A DNA stretch of 64,000 bases from positions 70,689 to 134,688 of the forward strand of contig NZ_KZ857177.1 of assembly GCF_003350925.1 (NCBI RefSeq), given 5' to 3'. The position numbers and the translations under genes were made by a program. The DNA comes from Dyella tabacisoli. GTDB taxonomy: Bacteria; Pseudomonadota; Gammaproteobacteria; Xanthomonadales; Rhodanobacteraceae. Under the pieces are notes generated by a model that did no database searches, was not told where the DNA came from, and saw nothing but the letters and a program-made list of their open reading frames with translations. Shown piece after piece: positions 45,068-56,178 of the stretch (the first letter of the stretch is position 1; every line of letters begins with the position of its first letter).

Positions 45068-47371
45068 ATGGGGCGTATCAGTAGTGCAGTCGGGGCCGGG
45101 TTGGCGTTATTGCTTGGCGTGCTTGCGGTGCAATGGCTGCCGGTCTTGCCTTCGCGCTGGTGGTGTCTGTTCGGCGTCATTTTGCTGGTTGTGCCGTGCT
45201 GGCGTTGGCCATGTTGGCGTGGGTGCGCCTGCGTGCTGTTCGGATTCGCCTGGGCGGTTTGGCGTGCCAGTGCGGCGATGGACGCGCGTTTGCCGCGCGA
45301 GCTTGAGGGCCGTGATTTCAGCGTCATCGGCACTATCGCCGACCTGCCACAATCGGGTGCCGACGCGACCCGATTTCGCCTGACGATCGAGCAGGCCACG
45401 CTGGATGGCGAGCCGATCGCCTTGCATGGCCAGCTACGGCTGGCCTGGTACCGAACCGCGCCGGTGTTGGAGCCATGCTCGCGTTGGCGACTCACATTAC
45501 GCTTGAAGCGTCCGCGCGGCCTGGTCAATCCCGGTAGTGCCGATAGTGAGCGGAGTTCGTTGGAGCGCGGCGTCATCGCCACCGGTTACGTGCGCGAGGA
45601 CGATGCCAACGCGATGCTCGACTCGTCCCGCTTCTGCATCGATGGCGTGCGTGATGCGATCGCCAAGGGCATCGCGGCACGTGTACGCGATCCACACGAT
45701 GTAGCGCTATTACAGGCATTTTCAGTCGGCGATATACGCGGGCTGAGCCAGCGCGATTGGGAGGTCGCGCGAGCCAACGGCATCCCGCATTTGATTGCGA
45801 TCTCCGGTTTCCATGTCGGTGTCGCCGCCATATTCGGCATCTGGCTGGCACGTTTTGCTTATTTGATATGGCCAGGCCTGGCGTTACGTTTGCCCCGTAT
45901 GCAGGCGCAGGCCACGCTGGCCTTGCTGATGGCGGGGATCTATAGCGCGTTGGCTGGCTTCGGTTTACCTACGGTGCGCACGCTGCTGATGATTGCGGTG
46001 GTTGCGTGGGCGCGTTGTAGTCGGCGCCAAAGCAGCGGCGCGCAATCGTTGGCGCTGGCGTTGATCGCCATTCTGCTGGTCGATCCATTGGCGGTGCTGG
46101 CGGCGGGGTTCTGGTTGTCCTTTGTCGGGGTGGCTTTTCTGATCTTTGGCCTGACCGCCAGTGGTCGTGGCTTGCGTGGGTTTGTGCGCGAGTTGTCCGC
46201 CGGACAATTATTGATGACGGTGTCTTTGCTGCCGCTGACCATGTGGTTCTTTGGTGAGTCCTCGTTGGTCGGTGTCTTATCCAATCTGATCGCCGTGCCC
46301 TTCGTCAGCTTTGTGATCGTGCCTGGCGCACTACTTGGCATGTTGCTGCTGGGCTTGTGTCCACCCCTGGCAACCCCCGTGTTGTGGCTGACGGGTTGGC
46401 TGGCGCATGCGCAATGGTGGTTGCTACAACGCATGGCGACCTGGCCGGGTGCGCATTGGTACCTGCCGGAGGTGGCGCCGTGGGCGCTCTGGCTGGCGAC
46501 GTTGGGTGCCTGGTGGCTGTTCATGCCGCGCGGAGTGCCACTGCGCGGATTGGGTTTTTTGCTGTTTCTGCCGCTGGTCTGGCCGCCGTCATCGGTGCCG
46601 CAGCAAGGCGCATTCCAGCTATGGGTGCTGGACGTAGGGCAGGGTTTGTCGGTGTTGCTGCGCACTGAGCGTCATACCCTGGTCTACGACACGGGTGCGC
46701 GCTATCCGTCGGATTTCGATATGGGCGAGGCTGCGGTATTGCCATCCATGCGCGCCTTGGGCATCAGCCAGCTCGACATGCTGATGGTGAGCCATGCGGA
46801 CAACGATCATGCGGGCGGGGCACCGGCGGTTGCGGCGGCTTTCCCGTTGGCACGGCGTTACGCCGGTGAGCCCGAGCACATGTCGCTGCCGATGGAGCCT
46901 TGTCAGGCCGGCCAGGAGTGGACATGGGACGGGGTGCGTTTTCGCGTATTGCATCCTGAGGTTGGGCGCAGCGGCAAGGGAAATGATCGCTCCTGCGTGC
47001 TCTTGATCGAGGGCATCGGTGGACGCGTCTTACTTACGGGTGACATCAGCAGCAAGGTCGAGTTACGGGTGGCCGCCGCGATGGGCGAGGGAGCTGCGCC
47101 AGTGTTGCTGGTGCCGCATCACGGTAGCCGCAGCTCGTCGAGTGCAGCCTTTATTGGCCGTCTGCAGCCACCATTGGCGATCGTTTCGGCAGGCTGGCGC
47201 AGCCGCTTCGGCCATCCGCATCCGCACGTGGTACAGCGCTATGCGGCGGCTGGCGTGCCCTTGCTGAATACGGCTGAATATGGGGCCATTCAGCTAGATG
47301 TGCCGGTCCATACGTCCCCGGTAATCAGCGCCACGTGGCGGCAGCGGCGTATGCGTTATTGGCGCGAATGA
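45068..47371 (+). CDS. comEC: DNA internalization competence protein ComEC/Rec2
   Basis: ComEC forms the inner-membrane channel for single-stranded DNA in natural transformation. The 767-residue protein has an N-terminal OB-like DUF4131 part, the competence domain (FSVGDIRGLSQRDWEVARANGIPHLIAISGFHVGV) with many helices, and a C-terminal metallo-beta-lactamase-like domain (LDVGQGLSVLLRTERHTLVYDTGA; VSHADNDHAGG; VPHHGSRSSS). The start at 45068 has GGAG six bases upstream; an ATG at 45056 is possible. It lies between the heptamer array and exbB. Confidence 0.94.
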   Translation: MGRISSAVGAGLALLLGVLAVQWLPVLPSRWWCLFGVILLVVPCWRWPCWRGCACVLFGFAWAVWRASAAMDARLPRELEGRDFSVIGTIADLPQSGADATRFRLTIEQATLDGEPIALHGQLRLAWYRTAPVLEPCSRWRLTLRLKRPRGLVNPGSADSERSSLERGVIATGYVREDDANAMLDSSRFCIDGVRDAIAKGIAARVRDPHDVALLQAFSVGDIRGLSQRDWEVARANGIPHLIAISGFHVGVAAIFGIWLARFAYLIWPGLALRLPRMQAQATLALLMAGIYSALAGFGLPTVRTLLMIAVVAWARCSRRQSSGAQSLALALIAILLVDPLAVLAAGFWLSFVGVAFLIFGLTASGRGLRGFVRELSAGQLLMTVSLLPLTMWFFGESSLVGVLSNLIAVPFVSFVIVPGALLGMLLLGLCPPLATPVLWLTGWLAHAQWWLLQRMATWPGAHWYLPEVAPWALWLATLGAWWLFMPRGVPLRGLGFLLFLPLVWPPSSVPQQGAFQLWVLDVGQGLSVLLRTERHTLVYDTGARYPSDFDMGEAAVLPSMRALGISQLDMLMVSHADNDHAGGAPAVAAAFPLARRYAGEPEHMSLPMEPCQAGQEWTWDGVRFRVLHPEVGRSGKGNDRSCVLLIEGIGGRVLLTGDISSKVELRVAAAMGEGAAPVLLVPHHGSRSSSSAAFIGRLQPPLAIVSAGWRSRFGHPHPHVVQRYAAAGVPLLNTAEYGAIQLDVPVHTSPVISATWRQRRMRYWRE

Positions 47372-47457
47372 GCGTATTGCCACCGGCGCCACGGAACCGG
47401 GAAGTGGGGCTGCTATGATGCGCGCTCTTTAAACGACTGCGGATAGTAGGTGTTGTC

Positions 47458-48120
47458 GTGCTTGAACTCCTGATGGCTGGCGGATGGGCGATGTTGCCTA
47501 TCCTGATCTGTTCGGCGGTCGCCGTAGCGATCGTATTAGAGCGTTGTTGGACCTTGCGCCGCTCGTCGGTATTGCCGACTGGCTTGGGTAACGAAGTGCT
47601 CAATTGGGCACGTTCGGGCCAGCTCGACCCCGCGCATTTGACCACTTTGGCCAATGGCTCGCCCTTGGGCGAATTGCTGGCATCGGCATTGGCCGTACGT
47701 AATCGGCCACGCGAACTCATCAAAGAGCGTATCGAGGACACCGGTCGCCATGTGGTGCATCGCATGGAGCGTTATCTCAACACGCTCGGCACGATCGCCT
47801 TGATTGGTCCATTGCTGGGTTTGCTCGGTACGGTCATCGGCCTTATCCGCATGTTTCTCGATGTGATGAAGGGCGGTGTCGGCGATCCGATGAAAATGGC
47901 AGGCGGCATTGGCGAGGCATTGATCTGCACCGCGACCGGCTTGGTCGTGGCGATTCCCGCTTATGTACTGCATCGCTATTTTCGTTCCAAGGTTGCGGGC
48001 TATTGCGTCGATATGGAAAAGCAGGCGACCGCGCTGCTCGACGAGTTGACCATCGCCGCACCGGCTGCCGCGCGCCCGCGTCGTGCGGCAAGTGCGAGCA
48101 CCGAACCGAGCGCAGGCTAA
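47458..48120 (+). CDS. exbB: ExbB/TolQ family biopolymer transport protein
   Basis: The 220-residue proton-channel subunit has three membrane helices (MLPILICSAVAVAIVLERCW; GTIALIGPLLGLLGTVIGLI; GEALICTATGLVVAIPAYVL) with the polar threonine-bearing helices of the MotA/TolQ/ExbB family. The start is a GTG at 47458, preceded by no obvious strong ribosome site. It lies 6 bp before exbD. The pair beside msbA is conserved in xanthomonads, though which system it energises is unclear. Confidence 0.92.
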   Translation: MLELLMAGGWAMLPILICSAVAVAIVLERCWTLRRSSVLPTGLGNEVLNWARSGQLDPAHLTTLANGSPLGELLASALAVRNRPRELIKERIEDTGRHVVHRMERYLNTLGTIALIGPLLGLLGTVIGLIRMFLDVMKGGVGDPMKMAGGIGEALICTATGLVVAIPAYVLHRYFRSKVAGYCVDMEKQATALLDELTIAAPAAARPRRAASASTEPSAG

Positions 48121-48126
48121 GCACCG

Positions 48127-48554
48127 ATGCGTATCGGCAATGACCGGAGGCAGGACGATTTCGAGATCAACGTGATCTCGCTGATCGATGTGCTGCTCAC
48201 CTTGTTGATGTTCTTCGTGCTTACCACCACCTTTATTCAGCATTCGCGGATGCAGGTGACGTTGCCCAAGGCTAGCGCCGAAGAACGCGATATGCAGGCC
48301 CCCGCGCTCACCGTGGTAGTGGATCGCGATGGCCATTATTTCGTCGGCAGCGACGAGGTGCGGGGTGAAGGCATCGAGCCGCTGAAGCGCACGATTGCCC
48401 AAGTGGCCGGCGATGATCGCGAACGCCAAGTCACCATTCGCGCCGACGCTATGACGGCGCACCAGAATGTGGTGATGGTGATGGATGCATTGGGCCAGTT
48501 GGGCTTTACCAAACTGTCTATCGCCACGACGCCGAGTCAAGAGAGCACGGGCCG

Positions 48555-48558
<4 letters not shown>
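48127..48558 (+). CDS. exbD: ExbD/TolR family biopolymer transport protein
   Basis: The 143-residue partner of ExbB has one membrane helix with the essential aspartate (INVISLIDVLLTLLMFFVLTTTF) and a periplasmic domain (LTVVVDRDGHYFVGSDEV; DERQVTIRAD region). It overlaps msbA by 4 bp. Confidence 0.94.
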
Positions 48559-50330
<1,772 letters not shown>

Positions 50331-50337
50331 GGCCTGC

Positions 50338-51333
50338 ATGGCGCTGGCCGATACGCTCGAAGCGGCTTGGTACGGCCACCGTCCTTCACCCTGGTGGAGC
50401 TTTCCGTTGGCCTGGTTTTATGGCGGGGTGATTTATCTGCGCCGCGCCTTGTACCGGCGTGGTTGGCTACGCAGCGAGCGCTTGCCGGTACCGGTGGTCG
50501 TGATCGGCAATCTCAGCGTAGGCGGCACCGGCAAGACCCCGCTGACCATTGCGGTCGTAGACGCTTTACGCCAACGCGGTTTTCGTCCTGGGGTGGTGAG
50601 TCGCGGTTATGGCGGTAGCCATCGGCAGCCTATGCTGCTCGATGCGGCGCCGGATCCCGCGATCGTCGGCGACGAGCCCTGCTTGATCCGTGCCAGCGGT
50701 GTACCTGTAGCAGTAGGGCGAGATCGTCCCGCAGCGGCATGCTTGTTGATTGCCGCGGGCTGCGATGTGGTCATTGCCGATGACGGGCTGCAGCACTATC
50801 GGCTGGCGCGTGATGTTGAAATTTGTGTAATCGATGGCGTACGTCGCTTTGGCAATCAGCGATTGTTGCCTGCCGGGCCTTTACGTGAACCATTGAGTCG
50901 CTTGAGTAAGGTGGATTTTCGAGTATGCAACGGCGGTAAGGCGCAGGCCGGCGATATTTCCATGCAGCTCGAAGGGAGTAGCGCCAGCGCGCTTGTCGAT
51001 GGTCACCAGCAGCCGTTGGCGAGTTTTGTCGGGCAGTCGGTGCATGCGGTGGCGGCCATTGGCCATCCGCGGCGCTTCTTCGACAGCTTGCGCGCACACG
51101 GGCTGGAGGTGATCGAGCATGCCTTTCCCGATCACCATACCTTTTCCGCAAGCGACCTGGATTTTCGCGACGAACTGCCGCTGTTGATGACCGAGAAAGA
51201 CGCCGTCAAATGCCGGCACTTTGCACGGCCGCATGAGTGGTCGGTACCGGTGCGTGCCGTTTTACCGCAGGATTTTCTCGATGCGTTGAGCAATCGCGTC
51301 GATGCCTGCCGAGACGAGCGCCTGCCGAAATAG
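50338..51333 (+). CDS. lpxK: Tetraacyldisaccharide 4'-kinase
   Basis: LpxK phosphorylates the lipid A precursor at the 4' position, at the inner membrane. The 331-residue protein has the P-loop VIGNLSVGGTGKTPLTIAVVDAL, the segment PGVVSRGYGG, the DDGLQHYRLARDVEICVID region and the ending FPDHHTFSASDLDF with LLMTEKDAVKC. Its length matches E. coli LpxK (328). It is the last gene before a terminator. Confidence 0.97.
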   Translation: MALADTLEAAWYGHRPSPWWSFPLAWFYGGVIYLRRALYRRGWLRSERLPVPVVVIGNLSVGGTGKTPLTIAVVDALRQRGFRPGVVSRGYGGSHRQPMLLDAAPDPAIVGDEPCLIRASGVPVAVGRDRPAAACLLIAAGCDVVIADDGLQHYRLARDVEICVIDGVRRFGNQRLLPAGPLREPLSRLSKVDFRVCNGGKAQAGDISMQLEGSSASALVDGHQQPLASFVGQSVHAVAAIGHPRRFFDSLRAHGLEVIEHAFPDHHTFSASDLDFRDELPLLMTEKDAVKCRHFARPHEWSVPVRAVLPQDFLDALSNRVDACRDERLPK

Positions 51334-51361
51334 AAAGGCCGGCATAAATGCCGGCCTTTTT
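51334..51361. terminator. Bidirectional Rho-independent terminator after lpxK
   Basis: GGCCGGCA (51337-51344) pairs with TGCCGGCC (51349-51356) around TAAA, with an A-run and T-run on the two sides. It separates lpxK (+) from the convergent glycine-zipper gene (-). Confidence 0.94.
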
Positions 51362-51378
51362 GCTTTATGCGCTGGCGT

Positions 51379-51879
51379 TTACTGCACGCGAGTCACATTG
51401 CCATTGTTATCGATTTGCACGATATCGCCTTCGCGAATCGAGCTGGCATCCGGTACGGTGACGTTGCTGATGCCGCCATCGCCCATTTTCAGGCGCAGGG
51501 TATAGCTTTCGCCGCCGCCGCCCGTACCGATCTTGTTGCCGACGACACCGCCGCCGACGGCGCCGGCGATGGTGGCAAGCGTATTGCCCTTGCCTTTGCC
51601 GACCTGATTGCCAAGTACGCCGCCGGCAACACCGCCGATGACCGTGCCTAGGGTGCCGTGATCGCGGCCCTGGGTGATATTGCGCTCGATCGACTGCACC
51701 GTACCGCACTGGCTGCAGCGGACGAAGATGCCATCGTTACGGATCAATACATTGCCGGTAGAGCTGATGTAGCCGGTGTTGCCGGCCGGTGCTTTGCTGG
51801 GGCCCGCGGCATGCGCGGTGACCGCAGTGAGAGCAAGCGCCGCAGCGAGGGCAAAGACGTTGAGATGACGAATTTTCAT
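51379..51879 (-). CDS. Glycine-zipper 2TM-domain protein (paralogue 3)
   Basis: The 166-residue protein has a cleavable signal (LNVFALAAALALTAVTAHAAG) rather than a lipobox, a CSQCGTVQSIE motif, the glycine zipper TLGTVIGGVAGGVLGNQVGK and NTLATIAGAVGGGVVGNKIG, and a beta tail ending GDIVQIDNNGNVTRVQ. Layout and motifs match the second protein at 35749. The start at 51879 has AAGGAGAGCCC upstream. Confidence 0.85.
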   Translation of the reverse strand: MKIRHLNVFALAAALALTAVTAHAAGPSKAPAGNTGYISSTGNVLIRNDGIFVRCSQCGTVQSIERNITQGRDHGTLGTVIGGVAGGVLGNQVGKGKGNTLATIAGAVGGGVVGNKIGTGGGGESYTLRLKMGDGGISNVTVPDASSIREGDIVQIDNNGNVTRVQ

Positions 51880-52112
51880 GGGCTCTCCTTGGTGGTTCAT
51901 AGTGACGATGCCGACTCGATCGCTACGGACAGGGGCGATTCAAGATTCCGGTGTTGCCTTGCGTCGGCATGGTAGTTCGATTTTTGTTGCGGCGGAGCGC
52001 CGAAAACGCCGGTATGTCCGTATGGGACAGCGCTTGTTTATTATGTGAGGCTGTCGGCCGTGGATGTCTTACGGTCACCTGACGGTTTCGATTCACTGTT
52101 TTCGGAGTTTCT

Positions 52113-52508
52113 ATGAGCCTTATTCAAGTACCGGTCTCGTACGGCGAGTTGATCGACAAGATCACTATTTTAGAGATCAAGTCGCAGCAGATCACCGATC
52201 CGGCCAAGCTGGTCAACGTGCGCAACGAACTGGATCTGCTGAACGCGACCTGGGCCAGCGCCCCCGCTTCACAAACCGATATCAGCGACGAGCGCGCCCG
52301 GCTGCTGGCCGTAAACCAGGTGCTTTGGGTCATCGAAGACGATATTCGCCTGAAGGAAAAGGCTCAGGCGTTCGATCAGGCCTTCATCGAGTTGGCCCGT
52401 TCGGTGTATTTCCGTAACGATGAACGTGCCGCCGTGAAGCGCGAGATCAATCTCAAGCTTGGCTCGCAACTGGTCGAGGAAAAGTCGTATCAGGATTACC
52501 GCGCCTAA
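52113..52508 (+). CDS. DUF6165 family protein
   Basis: The 131-residue protein has the conserved start VPVSYGELIDKITILEIKSQQI with a coiled region and the end KLGSQLVEEKSYQDY. I recall this as the DUF6165 family, often encoded near LPS or glycan genes; its function is unknown. There is no signal or membrane segment, so it is cytoplasmic. It lies upstream of the cPLA2-like gene and the LPS core genes. Confidence 0.75.
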   Translation: MSLIQVPVSYGELIDKITILEIKSQQITDPAKLVNVRNELDLLNATWASAPASQTDISDERARLLAVNQVLWVIEDDIRLKEKAQAFDQAFIELARSVYFRNDERAAVKREINLKLGSQLVEEKSYQDYRA

Positions 52509-52663
52509 GCGCTCGTTACCGCCGTTCCATCGCTTGATAACACCTACTCGGCCAGTGCCGGCTGAGTAGGTGGTCCCCCTGCCTTGCCCAGGCATATGTG
52601 TTCACCCGGCTGTGACGTATGGCCGATGCACTATGGCTGGGGTTTATTCATTGGGGGGAACTG

Positions 52664-54352
52664 ATGAACCAGGACGACACGCAAGCGGCGGCCTTGCAGG
52701 CCCAGGCCTATCCGATCGCCCAGCCGCCGAAGGGCCCCTATCCCGAACAATCGATCCCGCGCTACAACGCGGCAAAAGGCATGTGGGCGGCCTGTTTCTC
52801 AGGTGGCGGGCCACGTGCATTTGCGGCATCGCTGGGGCAGATGCGGGGGCTTCAGGCGGCCGGTGTAGTGCCTTTGCTCGGCGCGATCTCCTGCGTATCG
52901 GGCGGTAGCTGGTTCGGCGGGCTGTTTTCTTATGCACCTTCGTCTTATAGCGACCAGCAATTGCTGGGGCCGGTGGTCGCTCCCGGCGATCTCACAGTGG
53001 CCATGCTCGATCAACTGCCGTCCGGTTATCTGGGTTCGGCCTTAGGTCATCTCAGTAATGAAGAGCTGGCAGCATGGCTGGCCCTTTATCTGTTGGAGTA
53101 CAAATGGGGCACGATACCGTTCGACAAGATCTGGGGGCGCTTGCTCAATGCGACGCTGCTGTCGCCGTTCGGGCTGGGTGATCTCAATACCTCGCTGACC
53201 TTGAACCAGCAGACGCTCGCTGCCATTGAGGCCCGCAACCCCTCGCTGAATGCGAATTTCTTTACCCTGCGCAAGGACCGTCCCTTCTTTATTGCCGGGG
53301 CCACGCTGGTCTATCCCCAGAACACGCTGTCGCCCCAGGGTGATTTCGTGCGCAGCTATCCCGCCCGCGATCATGCTTTGCTGCGCACGCAGCCCAGGCT
53401 TGAGCCCGGCGATCTACCGGGGCAGACCTATCGGCCGTTCGAATACACACCCGGCTACAGCGGCACGCCGCAGTTGTTCGCCGGCGCAGGTGTTAACGGT
53501 GTCGATATCGGCAATGGCTATGTCGAGAACTTCGCGTTTGATACGCCGACACCGCGAGGCGTGAATTCCAGCGATATCGTGACCGTGGCCGCAGGGCAGT
53601 TTCCGTTCCTGTTGTCCGATGTCATCGGTAGCAGCAGCGCAGCGCTGGCTTCGCTGATAGATCTGTCCGGTTATTCGGGCGGCTTCCCTTATTTCCAGTA
53701 TTGGCCGATCCGCAAGATCGGTCAGCAGGCATCGGCGAGTTATAGCTTCGGCGATGGCGGCATCCTGGAGAACATCGGCATTGTCCCGCTGCTGCGGCGC
53801 AAGTACCGGGTGATTTTCGCCTTCGTCAATTCGCCGTTTCCGATCAATGCCACCGACAAGGGGTGTGTCGATGGCATCGACGGTCAGATCAGCCGGTTGT
53901 TCGGTTTCATCCCTGCCAACGACTATGGCAGCAACCAGAATACGCAGATCTTCGATAAAACGGAGTTCGCCGGATTGGCCGCCGGTTTGAAATCTGCGCG
54001 CGCGGCCGGTGAGGCGGTGGTGCATGCCGGGTACTACGCCGTGCTGCCCAACAATCCGTTTGCACTGGAATCGTACACACCCTTGATCTTCTGGCTGTAC
54101 AACGATTTGAACGAATCATGGCGCCATCGGTTGCCACCTGCGGTCAGTGCCTTGCTCAATGACACTGATCCACAGGATTTCCTGGCCAACTTTCCGAATT
54201 ACGCCACCGTCGGGCAGAACTACGAGGAATTGCTCTACCTCACGCCGAGGCAGATTAATCTGCTCGCCCATATGTGGTGCGACACCATGGTGCAGGGCTT
54301 CGCCGCGCAGGGACAGGCGTTTGGCATGGATTTGCCCGGACCGGCTGGCTAG
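52664..54352 (+). CDS. Cytosolic phospholipase A2-like (cPLA2/patatin superfamily) protein
   Basis: This 562-residue protein carries the hallmarks of group IV phospholipases A2, which are best known in eukaryotes. The oxyanion loop SGGGPRAF is at residues 46-53 (cPLA2 form SGGGxRA). The nucleophile elbow CVSGGSWFGGL is at 77-87, with Ser79 the likely nucleophile. The catalytic aspartate motif FGDGGILENIGIVPLLRR follows at about 362-379 (Asp364). It has no signal peptide, C2 domain or membrane helix. GGGGGAA precedes the ATG at 52664; one at 52619 is possible. It may hydrolyse membrane phospholipids or act as an effector. It ends 4 bp into the convergent glycosyltransferase gene. Confidence 0.75.
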   Translation: MNQDDTQAAALQAQAYPIAQPPKGPYPEQSIPRYNAAKGMWAACFSGGGPRAFAASLGQMRGLQAAGVVPLLGAISCVSGGSWFGGLFSYAPSSYSDQQLLGPVVAPGDLTVAMLDQLPSGYLGSALGHLSNEELAAWLALYLLEYKWGTIPFDKIWGRLLNATLLSPFGLGDLNTSLTLNQQTLAAIEARNPSLNANFFTLRKDRPFFIAGATLVYPQNTLSPQGDFVRSYPARDHALLRTQPRLEPGDLPGQTYRPFEYTPGYSGTPQLFAGAGVNGVDIGNGYVENFAFDTPTPRGVNSSDIVTVAAGQFPFLLSDVIGSSSAALASLIDLSGYSGGFPYFQYWPIRKIGQQASASYSFGDGGILENIGIVPLLRRKYRVIFAFVNSPFPINATDKGCVDGIDGQISRLFGFIPANDYGSNQNTQIFDKTEFAGLAAGLKSARAAGEAVVHAGYYAVLPNNPFALESYTPLIFWLYNDLNESWRHRLPPAVSALLNDTDPQDFLANFPNYATVGQNYEELLYLTPRQINLLAHMWCDTMVQGFAAQGQAFGMDLPGPAG

Positions 54353-55410
54353 CTGGTTTGGGCATGGCGCTGATGTGCGGCGCAAGCCTCGAAGCGCTCG
54401 ATAACCGCGTCGACCTCGATCAGATCCATCACTCCGGGTCGTTCGATCTTGCTGCCCCAGGGAATCTCGCTGGCTGGTTTGCCCAGGTATTTTCGGGCGG
54501 CCGCATCGTATTGGTTCACGCACCAGCGACGATCGGAATAGGGGCCGGAGCGGTCGGGGTTACTTGCCGCATGCAAGCCCAGCACTTTGCAGCCGACGGT
54601 ATTGGCCATATGCATGGGGCCGGAGTCGGGTGTCAGTAGCATCTGTGCGCGGGAAAGCGTCGCCATCAGCCGTTTGAGCGTGTCCTTGCCGGTGAGGTCG
54701 AGCGGCGTGCTACGGCAGGCTGCGAGTACGGCATCGGCCGCGCTGCGTTCGGCTGGCGAAGGGCCGCCTACCAAGGCTACCCGCCAGCCGCGCGCGGCGG
54801 CATGATCCATCACGGCGGCATAACGTTCGGCGCGCCAGTTGCGTAGCTGGTGGCTGGAGGTTGGGCTGACCAGCAGTGTCGGCGTTTCGCCAGATAGTTG
54901 TTCGGCCGCCCAGGCATGTGCCTCGTCGGGTATGGGGATATCCCAGCGCACGTGGGTCTGTTTGAGGCCCAGAGGCTCGCAAAAGCTACCGATGGCGTCG
55001 AGTACGTGTTCGCCGGTGCGGGCCGGAATCCGCTCGTTGACGACCAGTCCATGCAGATCTTTCGCACGGGCATGGTCATAGCCGACACGGCGCTTTGCAT
55101 GAATCCCGAGGCTGAGCAGGTTGGAGCGAAGCGCCACTTGCATCTGCAGCAACGCGTCAAAGCGATGGCTGCGCAAAGCTTCGCGCACCGCTCGCATACC
55201 AGCCCAGCCGGCGCTCTTGTCGAACGTGATGAACTCCACCCCAGGCAGGTCACCGACCAGTCGACGCTCCAACTTACCGACGATCCAGCTCAGCGTGGTT
55301 TGCGGCCATGCCTGCTGCAGAGTGCGAACCAGCGGCACGACATGGGTGACATCACCGATGGCGGATGTGCGAAGCAGGCAGATGGAGGCGGGGATCGAGT
55401 TTGGGGGCAT
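54349..55410 (-). CDS. Glycosyltransferase family 9 (heptosyltransferase I-like)
   Basis: The 353-residue GT-B enzyme has the N-terminal motif LLRTSAIGDVTHVVPLVRTLQQAWP and the C-terminal nucleotide-sugar site (ERYAAVMDHAAARGWRVALVGGPS; LLTPDSGPMHMANTVGCKVLGLHAASNPDRSGPYSD), typical of WaaC/heptosyltransferases that add heptose to LPS core. It is divergent from kdkA by 36 bp, so the two likely build the inner core. The exact sugar is not shown by sequence. Confidence 0.88.
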   Translation of the reverse strand: MPPNSIPASICLLRTSAIGDVTHVVPLVRTLQQAWPQTTLSWIVGKLERRLVGDLPGVEFITFDKSAGWAGMRAVREALRSHRFDALLQMQVALRSNLLSLGIHAKRRVGYDHARAKDLHGLVVNERIPARTGEHVLDAIGSFCEPLGLKQTHVRWDIPIPDEAHAWAAEQLSGETPTLLVSPTSSHQLRNWRAERYAAVMDHAAARGWRVALVGGPSPAERSAADAVLAACRSTPLDLTGKDTLKRLMATLSRAQMLLTPDSGPMHMANTVGCKVLGLHAASNPDRSGPYSDRRWCVNQYDAAARKYLGKPASEIPWGSKIERPGVMDLIEVDAVIERFEACAAHQRHAQTS

Positions 55411-55446
55411 GGGGCTTGAGCTAGAATCGCACGACTAGAGCCGGGC

Positions 55447-56178
55447 ATGATGATGCAAGAACGAGTCCGAGAGGACGCTACCAGCGCGATTCTGTTTGAT
55501 GCTGCCGTGGCGCCACAAGTCGATGAGTGCTGGTTTACGCCAGCCTACTGGCGCGATCGCGGCGCCTTGCGTACGCAGGCAGGCGGGCGCGGCGGCGTCG
55601 CCATTGTCGATACACCGGCAGGCGAGTGCGTGCTGCGTCATTATCGTCGCGGGGGCCGCGTGGCGAATGTGCTGGGTGATCGCTACCTGTGGACCGGCGC
55701 CGCATATACGCGTTGCTTCTCCGAGTTGCGTTTGTTGGGCGCCATTGCCGCGCTTGGCCTGCCCGGACCGCAACCGGTGGCTGCCCGCTATCAACGGCAT
55801 GGGCTGTTTTACACCGCCGACCTGATGACCCGCCGTATCGCCGAAGCGCAGACTTTGGCGGAGTGCCTGGCGCTGCAGCGGCTCAATACTGAATTGGCCG
55901 AGTCGACCGGCGCCCTGGTGGCGCGTTTTCATCGCGCCGGCATCTGGCATGCCGATCTGAATGCGCATAACGTGCTGGTGACTCCGAGCGAGCTGTATCT
56001 GATCGATTTCGATCGCGGTCAGCAACGTCGGCCCGCCTTGAGTTGGCAGCAAGCTAATCTGCAACGCCTGCGGCGCTCGCTAATCAAGCTGGGCGCGGCC
56101 GAACTCGGCGAGGCCGCTTTTGAAGAAATGCTCTGGAAGCCTTTGCTCAGCCGCTACAGGCAGGTTCTAAACGCATGA
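55447..56178 (+). CDS. kdkA: 3-deoxy-D-manno-octulosonic acid kinase
   Basis: KdkA phosphorylates the first Kdo of the LPS core in bacteria whose core carries a single Kdo. The 243-residue protein kinase-like enzyme has the ATP-binding start GVAIVDTPAGECVLRHYRRGG, the catalytic loop FHRAGIWHADLNAHNVLV (H-x-D-L-N-x-x-N) and the metal motif LIDFDRG. It starts in a triple ATG; 55447 is used. It overlaps the next gene by 4 bp. Confidence 0.93.
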   Translation: MMMQERVREDATSAILFDAAVAPQVDECWFTPAYWRDRGALRTQAGGRGGVAIVDTPAGECVLRHYRRGGRVANVLGDRYLWTGAAYTRCFSELRLLGAIAALGLPGPQPVAARYQRHGLFYTADLMTRRIAEAQTLAECLALQRLNTELAESTGALVARFHRAGIWHADLNAHNVLVTPSELYLIDFDRGQQRRPALSWQQANLQRLRRSLIKLGAAELGEAAFEEMLWKPLLSRYRQVLNA

